Shown here: positions 8,611 to 16,212 of the stretch, piece after piece
How positions within the stretch are numbered: position 1 is the first letter of the stretch
Layout: every line of letters begins with the position of its first letter
Source of the DNA: Bacteroidia bacterium
GTDB lineage: Bacteria > Bacteroidota > Bacteroidia > B-17B0 > Aurantibacillaceae
NCBI GenBank assembly: GCA_016787705.1
Contig: JAEUTP010000027.1
Span: forward strand, 310,001-374,000
DNA: 64,000 nt
Reading direction: 5' to 3'
Notes under the pieces: generated by a model
Database searches by the model: none
Seen by the model: the letters and a program-made list of their open reading frames with translations, nothing else
Told to the model about the DNA's origin: nothing
Program-made: the position numbers and the translations under genes

Positions 8611-9872
8611 TGAGCAACATTAATTTACATAATTACGAAGCATTTTTAATAGATTATCTTGATGGTAATTTAAATGAAGGCGCTGTTGCAGAGTTAAAAG
8701 CTTTTGTACTTGCCAACCCACAATTGGAGATAGATCTGGAAGATTTGGAACTTCCTTCTTTTTCTGAAGAACATCTTAAAGTTGATTTTAAAAATGATTT
8801 AAAAAAAACAGGAGTTTTTGTTGAGGACGAAGAACTAATTAACTATTTAGAAAATAATTTAAACGAAGCGCAAAGAAAAACTTTTGAAAGTAAATTATTA
8901 AGAGATAAAGAATTGGATTTAAAATTGCAGGCTTATAACAAAACCATTTTAAGAGCAGAAGCTTTAGTGTTTACTGATAAGCCTTCTTTATACAAATCAG
9001 AAGATGAACTTATCATCAATAATTTTACTTTAGCCTATGTTGAAGGTCAGTTATCTGTTAAAGATAAAATACAATTCGAAAACGAATTAAAAGCAAATTC
9101 AACTTTACAGGAAGAGCTTACTTCTTACCAAAAAACAAAAATAGTTGCCGATAATACAATTGCATTTGAAGATAAAGAAGCTTTAAAGAAAGAAGCAAAA
9201 GTTATTGCTTTATTCAACTTTAAAACTGTTTCTGCGATTGCTGCTGCTATATTGTTAGTATTTACTTTAGGCTTTGTGTTTAATTATTTTAATGCCAAAC
9301 CTGTTACTGGAAATAATGAGTTGGCTAAAACAGAGGAAAGTAAAAACAAAAATAGTGTTACAAATAAAACAAATAATCTTTCCGATTCAACTACTAAATT
9401 AAATAACACCGTTACTGAAAATGAAAATTACATTGCTAAGAATACTAATACAATTGTAAAAAACAACATAAATAAAAAAGATAAAGAAGTTAGGTTGAAT
9501 GAAACGCTAACCAATACGGTATCTTTAAATGAAAATAAACAAGAAATTGAAACGAAAATTAATAAAGATCTAAATGAAATTAAAACAATCGCTTCTATTA
9601 ATAAAACGGTTATAGATACTACTCAATCTAAAATGGCATCCAATTCTGAACAACCAAAGTTTTTTAAGCAAAATTATCTAATAACTACCGAATCAGATGA
9701 TGAATATCTTGTTGCTTCCGCTGAAAATACTGCTAAAAAAGGCTTTTGGCAACGAGCGGTACAACTGGCAAAAAAAGCAAATAAATTAGGAGTTAAAGCG
9801 ATAGATGGAGAAGAAACTGCTCGCGAAAATTATTTTCTATCTTTCAATTCTTTTAGTGTAGAAAAAAAGTAA
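8610..9872 (+). CDS. Single-pass membrane protein, probable anti-sigma factor with three repeated modules
   Basis: This encodes 420 residues. One membrane segment lies at about 207-227 (VSAIAAAILLVFTLGFVF), so the first 200 residues are cytoplasmic and the last 190 periplasmic. The cytoplasmic part contains three related modules at about 9-45, 74-115 and 136-176. Each has the pattern Y-[LV]-[DE]-x-x-L, a short gap, then F-x-x-x-L and a following L-x-L or L-x-E: YLDGNLNEG, YLENNLNEAQ, YVEGQLSVKD. This resembles the helical sigma-binding region of anti-sigma factors, without zinc ligands. The periplasmic part is low-complexity and rich in Asn, Thr and Lys. One-base overlap with the sigma gene supports a sigma/anti-sigma pair. 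The anti-sigma role is inferred. Confidence 0.75.
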   Translation: MSNINLHNYEAFLIDYLDGNLNEGAVAELKAFVLANPQLEIDLEDLELPSFSEEHLKVDFKNDLKKTGVFVEDEELINYLENNLNEAQRKTFESKLLRDKELDLKLQAYNKTILRAEALVFTDKPSLYKSEDELIINNFTLAYVEGQLSVKDKIQFENELKANSTLQEELTSYQKTKIVADNTIAFEDKEALKKEAKVIALFNFKTVSAIAAAILLVFTLGFVFNYFNAKPVTGNNELAKTEESKNKNSVTNKTNNLSDSTTKLNNTVTENENYIAKNTNTIVKNNINKKDKEVRLNETLTNTVSLNENKQEIETKINKDLNEIKTIASINKTVIDTTQSKMASNSEQPKFFKQNYLITTESDDEYLVASAENTAKKGFWQRAVQLAKKANKLGVKAIDGEETARENYFLSFNSFSVEKK

Positions 9873-10433
9873 CTAAGATCCAGCCATCAGATTTCTAAGT
9901 TTTTTAAGTTTTTTAAAGTGAGACGGAGTTAAACCTGTTGCTTTTTTAAATTGTGATGACATGTGCGACACGTTATTATATCTTAATTTATGAGAAATCT
10001 CGGTTAAACTCAAATCGCTAAATAAAATAAGCTCTTTAATCTTTTCGGCTTTTTTTAAAATAATGTATTGTTCAATTGTAGTTGCCTGTGTTTCAGAAAA
10101 AAGATTGGACATGTAGTTATAATCATAGCCTAATTTTTCTTTAAGATACACAGAGAATTTAACCTTTGGCCAGCTTTCCGGTTTTTCAAAAAGTTCGTTA
10201 ATAATAATTTTTATTTTTTCAGTTAAGATACCCTGTTTATTTTCCTGGATCTCTAAACCGGATTTTTTTATTGCAGTATTAAGTTTCTGTTTTTTTTCCA
10301 CGCTTAGTTGTTGTTTTATTTCCGCTTCACCGTAAGTAACGTGTATATAGGGAACATGGAGTTTTTGAAGTTCAGTTTTAACAACCGTGATACAACTTTC
10401 ACAAGCCATATTTTTAATATATATTTTCGTCAT
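9873..10433 (-). CDS. AraC-type regulator with N-terminal heavy-metal-associated domain
   Basis: This encodes 186 residues. Residues 1-65 look like a ferredoxin-fold HMA domain: IYIKNMACESC carries a CxxC pair at Cys11 and Cys14 for binding a soft metal such as copper. Residues from about 95 form an AraC helix-turn-helix region (LILFSDLSLTEISHKLRYNN, then VSHMSSQFKKATGLTPSHFK). The combination suggests a metal-responsive transcription regulator. No copper pump or efflux gene lies next to it; its neighbours are the anti-sigma gene (convergent, abutting) and an unknown gene. The sensed metal is inferred. Confidence 0.85.
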   Translation of the reverse strand: MTKIYIKNMACESCITVVKTELQKLHVPYIHVTYGEAEIKQQLSVEKKQKLNTAIKKSGLEIQENKQGILTEKIKIIINELFEKPESWPKVKFSVYLKEKLGYDYNYMSNLFSETQATTIEQYIILKKAEKIKELILFSDLSLTEISHKLRYNNVSHMSSQFKKATGLTPSHFKKLKKLRNLMAGS

Positions 10434-10629
10434 AGTTTAACGGATTTAACAAATATGAAAAATATTCACAACAATAAATTATAAAATTGCTTTAAAAAGT
10501 TACAAGATTTACGGGTTTCGCTTTTCACGTAATACCACATATTTAAAACTTATAAAATTTACTGTTTTTCAAAGGCAAAAACGTTTTATTTTTTAAGTAA
10601 TAAAATTTAGAATATAAAAAGTATATTTT

Positions 10630-11058
10630 TTATATTGTAGAAAGAAAAGTTGTAAGGTGCGTTTCTATACTTTTTGTATCGGAACTTAAATAATAATTTC
10701 TTAAAATATTTCTGCTGTGAACAAGAATATATTTGATCTTAATATTTTTTATACTCGCGCTTATATTACTTGCGGTAAATTCTTTTACACTTTTTATTTC
10801 TTTTCCTTTAATTTTTCCATAAATGTAGATACAGTATTTCCCTGTGCTAAAATCACAAACAAATATTTTTAAGCGGCCTTCATCTATTATCGCATTCTGA
10901 TATCTCAATTCCATTTTTCCATTATTTTCATCAACGAGCTCGTCGGTTTTTTCAATAATGGTTTCTTTAATTTCAGGCGGCGATAATACAAGATCCAGCT
11001 CGTAATCAACAAAGTTTAATAATTTACCGCTCGTTACTGGTAGCTCAAAAGTCTTCAT
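10630..11058 (-). CDS. Hypothetical protein, 142 residues
   Basis: No family is recognised. The protein has no signal peptide or membrane segment. It begins with a short beta-like stretch (MKTFELPVTSG), has an acidic middle (EKTDELVDENNGKMELRY) and a lysine/isoleucine-rich C-terminal half. It is separated by 196 bp of AT-rich sequence from the HMA-AraC gene and by 274 bp from the GIN-domain gene, which is transcribed divergently. The start is the ATG at 11058. Coding potential is plausible but unproven. Confidence 0.5.
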   Translation of the reverse strand: MKTFELPVTSGKLLNFVDYELDLVLSPPEIKETIIEKTDELVDENNGKMELRYQNAIIDEGRLKIFVCDFSTGKYCIYIYGKIKGKEIKSVKEFTASNISASIKNIKIKYILVHSRNILRNYYLSSDTKSIETHLTTFLSTI

Positions 11059-11246
11059 AATATTAAATGAATAAGTACATTTCTATGTGTTCAAATTCTA
11101 TTCCAGTCCAAAAAACTCAGTGTTTCCAGTGATTTTTATCAGTAAAAAGGTCTAAAGTGGGGAAAAAGGCTGCGTTTTGGGGAAATTTAGACCCTTTATA
11201 TAAAATTTACAGGTTTTTATATAGAATTTATTTTTTTTACTGAAGC

Positions 11247-11282
11247 TGTAACTTTTTTAAAGCGGGATGCGTCTTACTCTTA
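11247..11282 (+). promoter_or_regulatory. ECF-type promoter matching the sigma operon promoter
   Basis: TGTAAC (11247-11252), a 17-bp spacer and CGTC (11270-11273) are followed by the same TGCGTCTTACTCTTA block (11268-11282) found before the ECF sigma gene. The predicted leader to the ATG at 11333 is about 50 nt. This points to direct control by the neighbouring sigma factor. Confidence 0.7.
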
Positions 11283-11332
11283 AAATAGCAAAAAAGCACT
11301 TTTAAACTTTAATAAAATTAAAACATATAACC

Positions 11333-12820
11333 ATGAATACTAAATTTTTATCCATCGCACTTATTACCTCGGTAATTACAATTAAAGCCCAGCAAATACA
11401 AAATAGGCCAGCTTCGGCTTTTAATAAGATCGAAACTTCGGGGTCGGTAAACGTTATTTATACAAATTCAGACAGTTTATCGCTTTCCGTTTCGGCTGCG
11501 GCAAAAGAAATTGAAAAAGTTGAAACAAAATATGAAGGCTCAACATTGATTGTTTCTAACAAAGGCAATTTTACTATGCCTGTTAATGTGTATGTAAAAA
11601 ACAATACACTTGTTGATGTACAAAGTAGTGGTGCTTCTTCTTTTAGAACAACCAATTTAATTAAGCCTGATTCTTTGAGTATAAATGTTTCTGGTTCTTC
11701 TGATGTAAATATTAAAACAGAAGGCCGCTCTATTAAAACTATTCAAAGCGGTGCAGGCGAATTAAAATTATCGGGTAGCGCAGTCAATTTGTTTTCTGAA
11801 CTTTCAGGCGCATCTTCTTTAAAAGCTTACGATCTAACAGTAGATAAAGCCAACGTATCAACAACAGGTGCTTCAGTAGCAAAGCTTTTTGTAAATGATA
11901 AATTATTTGCAAATGCCAGCGGCGCAAGCAGTATTAAAATTAAAGGTAATGCAAAAGATATAAGTGCCGAAGCTACAACAGCTGCAAGCATAACTAAAAT
12001 TGACGAACAGACAAAAAAAGTAGTAGGTAAATCTGGTAAAGATTCAACTATTTATACATGGAAAGGTAAACGTATTATAATTATTGATAAAGAAGATGAC
12101 GATGATACCACGAGTAGCAAACATAAACACAGTAAATATGGTTATTCAAACGAAGATTTCAGACATTGGTCGGGATTCTCTATGGGTGTTACAGGTTATG
12201 TAGGTAAAGATAATAGCATAAATATGCCAAAAGCAACAAATTATATGGATTTGGATTATAGCCGCAGCTTTAACTTTCAATTTAATTTGGCAGAACGCCA
12301 TCTTAATATTGTAAAACATAAAGTAAAATTAGTAACAGGTTTTGGTTTTGATTATCACTCTTATGCTTTTAATCGTAACACCAATTTAAATGCAGATCCT
12401 CAACCTAATTTTTCTTTTACCTCTGATAGCCTGCGTGCTTTTGCAACTGTAGATACAAGCAATGCTTACGGTTACAGAAAAAACAAATTCAGAACAACTT
12501 ATATACAAATACCTTTGTTATTAGAATTTAATACAAGTAACAATCCAAACAAATCGTTTCATATTGCGTTTGGTGTAATTGGGCAGTATTTAATTTCATC
12601 ACGTACAAAACAATATTTAGAGCAGGATAATTTTAGATTTACCAAATCGAGAAAGGATAGCTATGATCTAAGCCCGTTTTCTGCAAAGGCACATGTAAAC
12701 CTGGGCTATAAGGGCGTTACCGTGTTTGGTGAATATAGTTTAACACCTCTGTTTCAATCAGGTAAAGGACCAGAACTGTATTCGTTTGCAGTGGGTGTAA
12801 GATTAGTGCCTTTTGATTAA
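11333..12820 (+). CDS. Secreted protein with GIN domain (DUF2807) and C-terminal beta-barrel
   Basis: This encodes 495 residues with a signal peptide ending near residue 19 (ITSVITIKAQ). Residues 25-230 form a DUF2807/GIN domain, a repetitive beta-helix seen as alternating short strands and GAS motifs (SSGASSFRTT, ELSGASSLKAYD, NASGASSIKIKG). A histidine/lysine-rich charged linker follows. Residues from about 280 resemble an outer-membrane beta-barrel with a terminal aromatic strand (LYSFAVGVRLVPFD). An ECF promoter identical in its core to that of the sigma operon precedes it, so it is the best candidate target of that sigma factor. A strong terminator follows. The function is unknown. Confidence 0.85.
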   Translation: MNTKFLSIALITSVITIKAQQIQNRPASAFNKIETSGSVNVIYTNSDSLSLSVSAAAKEIEKVETKYEGSTLIVSNKGNFTMPVNVYVKNNTLVDVQSSGASSFRTTNLIKPDSLSINVSGSSDVNIKTEGRSIKTIQSGAGELKLSGSAVNLFSELSGASSLKAYDLTVDKANVSTTGASVAKLFVNDKLFANASGASSIKIKGNAKDISAEATTAASITKIDEQTKKVVGKSGKDSTIYTWKGKRIIIIDKEDDDDTTSSKHKHSKYGYSNEDFRHWSGFSMGVTGYVGKDNSINMPKATNYMDLDYSRSFNFQFNLAERHLNIVKHKVKLVTGFGFDYHSYAFNRNTNLNADPQPNFSFTSDSLRAFATVDTSNAYGYRKNKFRTTYIQIPLLLEFNTSNNPNKSFHIAFGVIGQYLISSRTKQYLEQDNFRFTKSRKDSYDLSPFSAKAHVNLGYKGVTVFGEYSLTPLFQSGKGPELYSFAVGVRLVPFD

Positions 12821-12834
12821 AAATAAAATTTTTT

Positions 12835-12878
12835 AATAAATAAAAAGCCTGCTTAATTTTGCAGGCTTTTTATTTATT
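12835..12878 (+). terminator. Strong intrinsic terminator after the GIN-domain gene
   Basis: An 18-bp perfect stem (arms at 12835-12852 and 12861-12878, core AAGCCTGC/GCAGGCTT) with an 8-nt loop. The A-rich 5' and T-rich 3' arms could let it work on both strands. Confidence 0.85.
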
Positions 12879-13120
12879 TCAATACCTGTAAATGGCAGGT
12901 TAAAGAGTGTTTTTTATTTTTAAGATCATTAAATTCTGCTTTCTTTGTGTAAATAGAGTCTGTTTATATTCAGATAAAATAATTCAAATTAAATTCATTT
13001 ATGTATTTATCTGTATGTTAAACAGTTGAATATTTTTAAATATACATTTTTATAATGTTTTGTAATTTAGTATAAGTGCTAATTTCTTAACAAATTTTTT
13101 ATCTTTGCCTTCCGTTTTGT
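12879..13120. other. AT-rich intergenic region with a promoter box
   Basis: The 300-bp gap between the GIN-domain gene and the acyltransferase contains the terminator and then AT-rich sequence without a credible gene. An 8-bp inverted repeat (CAGATAAA at 12971-12978, TTTATCTG at 13006-13013) is visible. TATCTTTG at 13100-13107 matches the TAnnTTTG -7 box and precedes the next ATG by 13 bp. Confidence 0.5.
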
Positions 13121-13972
13121 ATGGAAAGTAAGAAGTTTATTGATGTAGAAAAAGTTCTTAAGGAAAAGGCCTATAAGTTATATAGGTGGCTTCCCCGTTT
13201 TGCAATTAACTGGCTTAAAAGAAAACTGCATGAAGATGAAATAAACGATGCCATGGTCAAATTAAAAGACGATCATGCTTTGGACTTCAACAGAAATGCC
13301 CTTGATATTTTAGGCGCAAAATTAGAGTCTGTAAACGCTCATTTAATTCCTAAAACTGGTAAGGTAACCATTGCTGCTAATCACCCGCTTGGAGGGTTGG
13401 ATGGTATGTCACTCATAAAATCAGTTGGAGAGGTAAGGCCGGATGTGCGTTTTTTTGTGAATGATATTTTAAAGAATTTAAAAAATTATGGTGATGTATT
13501 TGTTGCCGTAAATAAAGTAGGCTCGGTTTCTGCCGGATCGTTACGCGTAATGGAAGAAACCTTTAGGCAGGAAAATGCAGTATTGATCTTTCCCGCAGGC
13601 CTTGTATCCCGCAAAAATAAAGGGCTTGTGCGCGATCTTAAATGGCGTAAAAGTTATGTTACACAATCTATAGATCATAAGCGCTTAATACAGCCCGTTT
13701 TTATTGAAGGCGAGAATTCTAAATTCTTTTACAATTTTGCTATGTGGCGCAAACGCCTTGGTATAAAAGCTAACATCGAGATGCTTTTTTTGCCGGATGA
13801 AATGTTTACGGCCAATAAAAAAACTATTCGCATACATTATAGCAAGCCTTTTGATGCCAAGATCCTTGATAATAGCAAAACTCATGGTGAATGGAGTGAG
13901 CTCATCTACAAATACATTTACTCACCTGAGTTTATGAAGGGTATTTCGTTTGAGGAGTATATGAAGCTATAA
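13121..13972 (+). CDS. PlsC-like lipid acyltransferase
   Basis: This encodes 283 residues. The block AANHPLGGLDGMSLI at about 86-100 is a variant of the NHxxxxD catalytic motif of glycerolipid acyltransferases, and FPAGLVSRK near 158-166 stands where the FPEGTRS motif normally lies. There is no signal peptide and no strong membrane segment, so it is probably peripheral at the inner membrane. Close relatives in Bacteroidota are annotated as 1-acyl-glycerol-3-phosphate or hemolysin-type acyltransferases, and some acylate glycine or ornithine lipids. The exact acceptor is not decided by the sequence. Confidence 0.8.
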   Translation: MESKKFIDVEKVLKEKAYKLYRWLPRFAINWLKRKLHEDEINDAMVKLKDDHALDFNRNALDILGAKLESVNAHLIPKTGKVTIAANHPLGGLDGMSLIKSVGEVRPDVRFFVNDILKNLKNYGDVFVAVNKVGSVSAGSLRVMEETFRQENAVLIFPAGLVSRKNKGLVRDLKWRKSYVTQSIDHKRLIQPVFIEGENSKFFYNFAMWRKRLGIKANIEMLFLPDEMFTANKKTIRIHYSKPFDAKILDNSKTHGEWSELIYKYIYSPEFMKGISFEEYMKL

Positions 13973-14089
13973 TACCTATTATTACAAGTTTTCTAAGTTA
14001 AAACACTGATTTTTTAGCCTTTGGACACCCAAAACACATTTTCTTGTAAAAGGGCTTCTTATTTAACTTATTTTTGTAATACCTATTAT
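13969..14089. repeat. Two copies of a TAATACCTATTAT palindrome flanking an intergenic gap
   Basis: TAATACCTATTAT occurs at 13970-13982, over the acyltransferase stop codon, and at 14077-14089, over the start codon of the next gene. The first copy extends to the perfect palindrome ATAATA-CC-TATTAT. It may be an operator pair or a duplication scar. Confidence 0.4.
14069..14076 (+). promoter_or_regulatory. -7 promoter box upstream of the 99-residue gene
   Basis: TATTTTTG matches TAnnTTTG and ends 11 bp before the ATG at 14088. No convincing TTTG -33 box is present at the right distance. Confidence 0.4.
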
Positions 14090-14387
14090 GAAAGACGTTT
14101 TTTTGGTACATATTACTTTACCTGAAGTTTTTACTCCAAAGTTTTGGGACCTTATTCCAAAACAAACACAACGTATTAACGATCTGTTAGAAAAACGCGT
14201 GATTTTAAATTATTCATTAGATATGGAGCGTAAGAACGTTTGGGTATTTATTGAAGCTAAAAATGAGAGCGCAGTAATGGATATTTTAAGTACGTTCCCA
14301 ATCATCAAAGACGTAAAATTAAGTATTCATGAACTGGCATTTTATGATGCTGCGCCAATTGGCCTTCCTGAGCTAATAATGAACTAG
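14088..14387 (+). CDS. Small ferredoxin-fold protein, muconolactone-isomerase-like
   Basis: This encodes 99 residues with no signal or membrane segment. The pattern of a strand (DVFLVHITLPE), a helix (DLIPKQTQRINDLLE), a strand ending in NYSLDMERKNVWVFIEAK, a second helix (ESAVMDILSTFPI) and a final strand (VKLSIHELAFYD) fits a dimeric alpha-beta barrel of the muconolactone isomerase/YciI kind. Catalytic residues cannot be judged. It lies alone between the acyltransferase and the methyltransferase gene, each with its own promoter box. Confidence 0.65.
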   Translation: MKDVFLVHITLPEVFTPKFWDLIPKQTQRINDLLEKRVILNYSLDMERKNVWVFIEAKNESAVMDILSTFPIIKDVKLSIHELAFYDAAPIGLPELIMN

Positions 14388-14450
14388 ATTCTGTTCATTT
14401 ATCCTTTATCATTAATCCTTTATCTACTTTTAAAGTTTTTCAATAAAACG

Positions 14451-14458
14451 TATATTTG
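14451..14458 (+). promoter_or_regulatory. -7 promoter box immediately before the methyltransferase ATG
   Basis: TATATTTG fits TAnnTTTG exactly and lies three bases from the ATG at 14462. It overlaps a possible upstream TTG start (14456), which argues against that start and for a nearly leaderless mRNA. Confidence 0.5.
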
Positions 14459-14461
14459 AGC

Positions 14462-15160
14462 ATGGCAACAAAAGAGCAGGTTAAAGACTATTACGATACT
14501 TTTAAAGAACATCAAAAACAGTTAGGGATCAATATCCGTCACCGTACTATTTTAAAGAATTTAAAGAATGCCGGATTAAAAACAAACTCTAATGTTTTAG
14601 AGATCGGCTGTGGTATTGGTACAGTAAGCAATCTTATTTTAAAATATATTGCCGAAGGTAGTTTTGTTGGGCTGGATATTAGCCCTGAAAGCATTAACAT
14701 GGCTAAGAACTTTAATGCATTTCACAAAAAGGCAGAGTTTTTAGTGAACGATATGAGCAACTTTACTCATAATACTAAATTTGATTTTATTGTTTTTCCG
14801 GATGTGTTAGAACATATACCGGTAGAGCAGCATGCCAATATTTTTGAAACAGTATCAAAATTAAGCAGCGATAAAGCAGTTATTTTAATTAATATTCCTG
14901 AGCCTAATTATTTAAACTGGGTGCGCCAAAATGCTCCTGAAAGATTACAGATCATTGATCAATCGCTTTCCATGCAAGACCTATTAAATAATTCTTACCC
15001 TTATGGATTTAAATTGTATTCCATGAATCCATACTCATTGCATTACGATGTAAATGATTATTTAAGTATTGTTCTAAAAAAAGACCCGAGTGTAGAAACA
15101 GTTAACCTTAAAGGTAAACTAACCCGTGCTATTGAGAATACCAAAAGTAAACTCGCTTAA
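14462..15160 (+). CDS. Class I SAM-dependent methyltransferase
   Basis: This encodes 232 residues. Motif I, VLEIGCGIGTVSN at about 44-56, binds S-adenosylmethionine, and the acidic end of the second strand follows in FVGLDISPESI. Motif IV is FIVFPDVLEHIP near 109-120. It resembles methyltransferases of glycan and lipid gene clusters, and it is followed after five bases by a glycosyltransferase and a flippase, so a role in modifying a surface sugar or its lipid carrier is inferred. The start is the ATG at 14462, not the TTG two codons upstream. Confidence 0.88.
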   Translation: MATKEQVKDYYDTFKEHQKQLGINIRHRTILKNLKNAGLKTNSNVLEIGCGIGTVSNLILKYIAEGSFVGLDISPESINMAKNFNAFHKKAEFLVNDMSNFTHNTKFDFIVFPDVLEHIPVEQHANIFETVSKLSSDKAVILINIPEPNYLNWVRQNAPERLQIIDQSLSMQDLLNNSYPYGFKLYSMNPYSLHYDVNDYLSIVLKKDPSVETVNLKGKLTRAIENTKSKLA

Positions 15161-15165
15161 TTAAA

Positions 15166-16212
15166 TTGAAGCAAAAATTGTTATACTTTCATGCCGGCCG
15201 TTCATCTTTTGTAATTAAAGATATTGAGATCTTGCAGGAAAAATATGATGTGAAAGAATTTTTCTTTAATACTACTAATAAATCTAAGTATATTTTTCAA
15301 TTCATAAAACAGAAATTATTTTTGCTTAGAAATATTTTTGGTGCTAAATTAATTGTTTGCCAGTTTGCAGGGCATTATTCCTTTTTACCGATATTATTTG
15401 CTAAATTATTTTTTAAGCGTTCGGTAATTGTTGCAGGGGGTACTGATTGTGTGGCTTTTCCATCTATTTCATATGGAAACTTTAATACAAAAAGTATGCG
15501 GTTTACAACTTCATTTTCTTTTAAAAATTGCGATCTTATTTTGCCTGTGCATCAAACATTGGTTGAATATGATTATACCTATCAGCCTAACGACTTTCCA
15601 AAACAAGGCTTCAACTATTTTATCTCCAATCTAAAAACAAAAGTTGAAGTAATTCATAACGGTTACGACTGTACTAAATGGTTTTGCAATACCCCAAAAG
15701 AAAAAAACACATTCATTACAATTGGTGCAGGGCTGGGATCAAGATTTGGCTTTAATTTAAAAGGTATTGATCTTATTTTTGAAATAGCGACAAAATTTCC
15801 GGAAGCAACGTTTTATGTTGTTGGCGGTTCTACTATTAAAACACAAGCGCCTGCCAATGTTAAATTATTAGAAAACATGCCTAATAACCAAATTCAGCCG
15901 TTATTAAGCAAAATGCAGTTTTATTTACAATTATCATTATCAGAAGGCTTTCCAAACGCTTTATCAGAAGGTATGTTGTGCGAATGTGTACCTGTAGTTT
16001 CTAATGTGGGAGGTATGCCCGATATTGTTGACAGCTGCGGTTATATTTTGAAACACAAAAATACCGATGAATTAAGAACGCTTATTGAAAACGCTATCAA
16101 CAATACCGGTCTTAATACTTTGGGCAAAAAAGCGCGTAAACGTATTGAAGATAATTATACATTCGATAGGCGAAAAACTAAATTATTATCTGAATTAGAA
16201 AAACTGGTTTAA
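15166..16212 (+). CDS. Glycosyltransferase, GT4-like
   Basis: This encodes 348 residues with a TTG start five bases after the methyltransferase stop. The C-terminal nucleotide-sugar domain is clear: FITIGAGLGSRFGFNLKGID at the domain entrance, then LSLSEGFPNALSEGMLCECV with the E-x7-E retaining motif, and VVSNVGGMPDIV. The N-terminal half is the acceptor domain (GGTDCVAFPSISYG). No membrane segment is obvious. The neighbours suggest assembly of a lipid-linked surface glycan. The sugar donor and acceptor are unknown. Confidence 0.85.
   Translation: MKQKLLYFHAGRSSFVIKDIEILQEKYDVKEFFFNTTNKSKYIFQFIKQKLFLLRNIFGAKLIVCQFAGHYSFLPILFAKLFFKRSVIVAGGTDCVAFPSISYGNFNTKSMRFTTSFSFKNCDLILPVHQTLVEYDYTYQPNDFPKQGFNYFISNLKTKVEVIHNGYDCTKWFCNTPKEKNTFITIGAGLGSRFGFNLKGIDLIFEIATKFPEATFYVVGGSTIKTQAPANVKLLENMPNNQIQPLLSKMQFYLQLSLSEGFPNALSEGMLCECVPVVSNVGGMPDIVDSCGYILKHKNTDELRTLIENAINNTGLNTLGKKARKRIEDNYTFDRRKTKLLSELEKLV

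Noticed and set aside
12879..13099. A tRNA or small RNA in the 300-bp gap
   Set aside because: The sequence is AT-rich without a cloverleaf or a conserved hairpin beyond the terminator and an 8-bp inverted repeat.
14456..14461. A TTG start two codons before the methyltransferase ATG
   Set aside because: The TTG lies inside a perfect TATATTTG promoter box, so it is unlikely to be transcribed.
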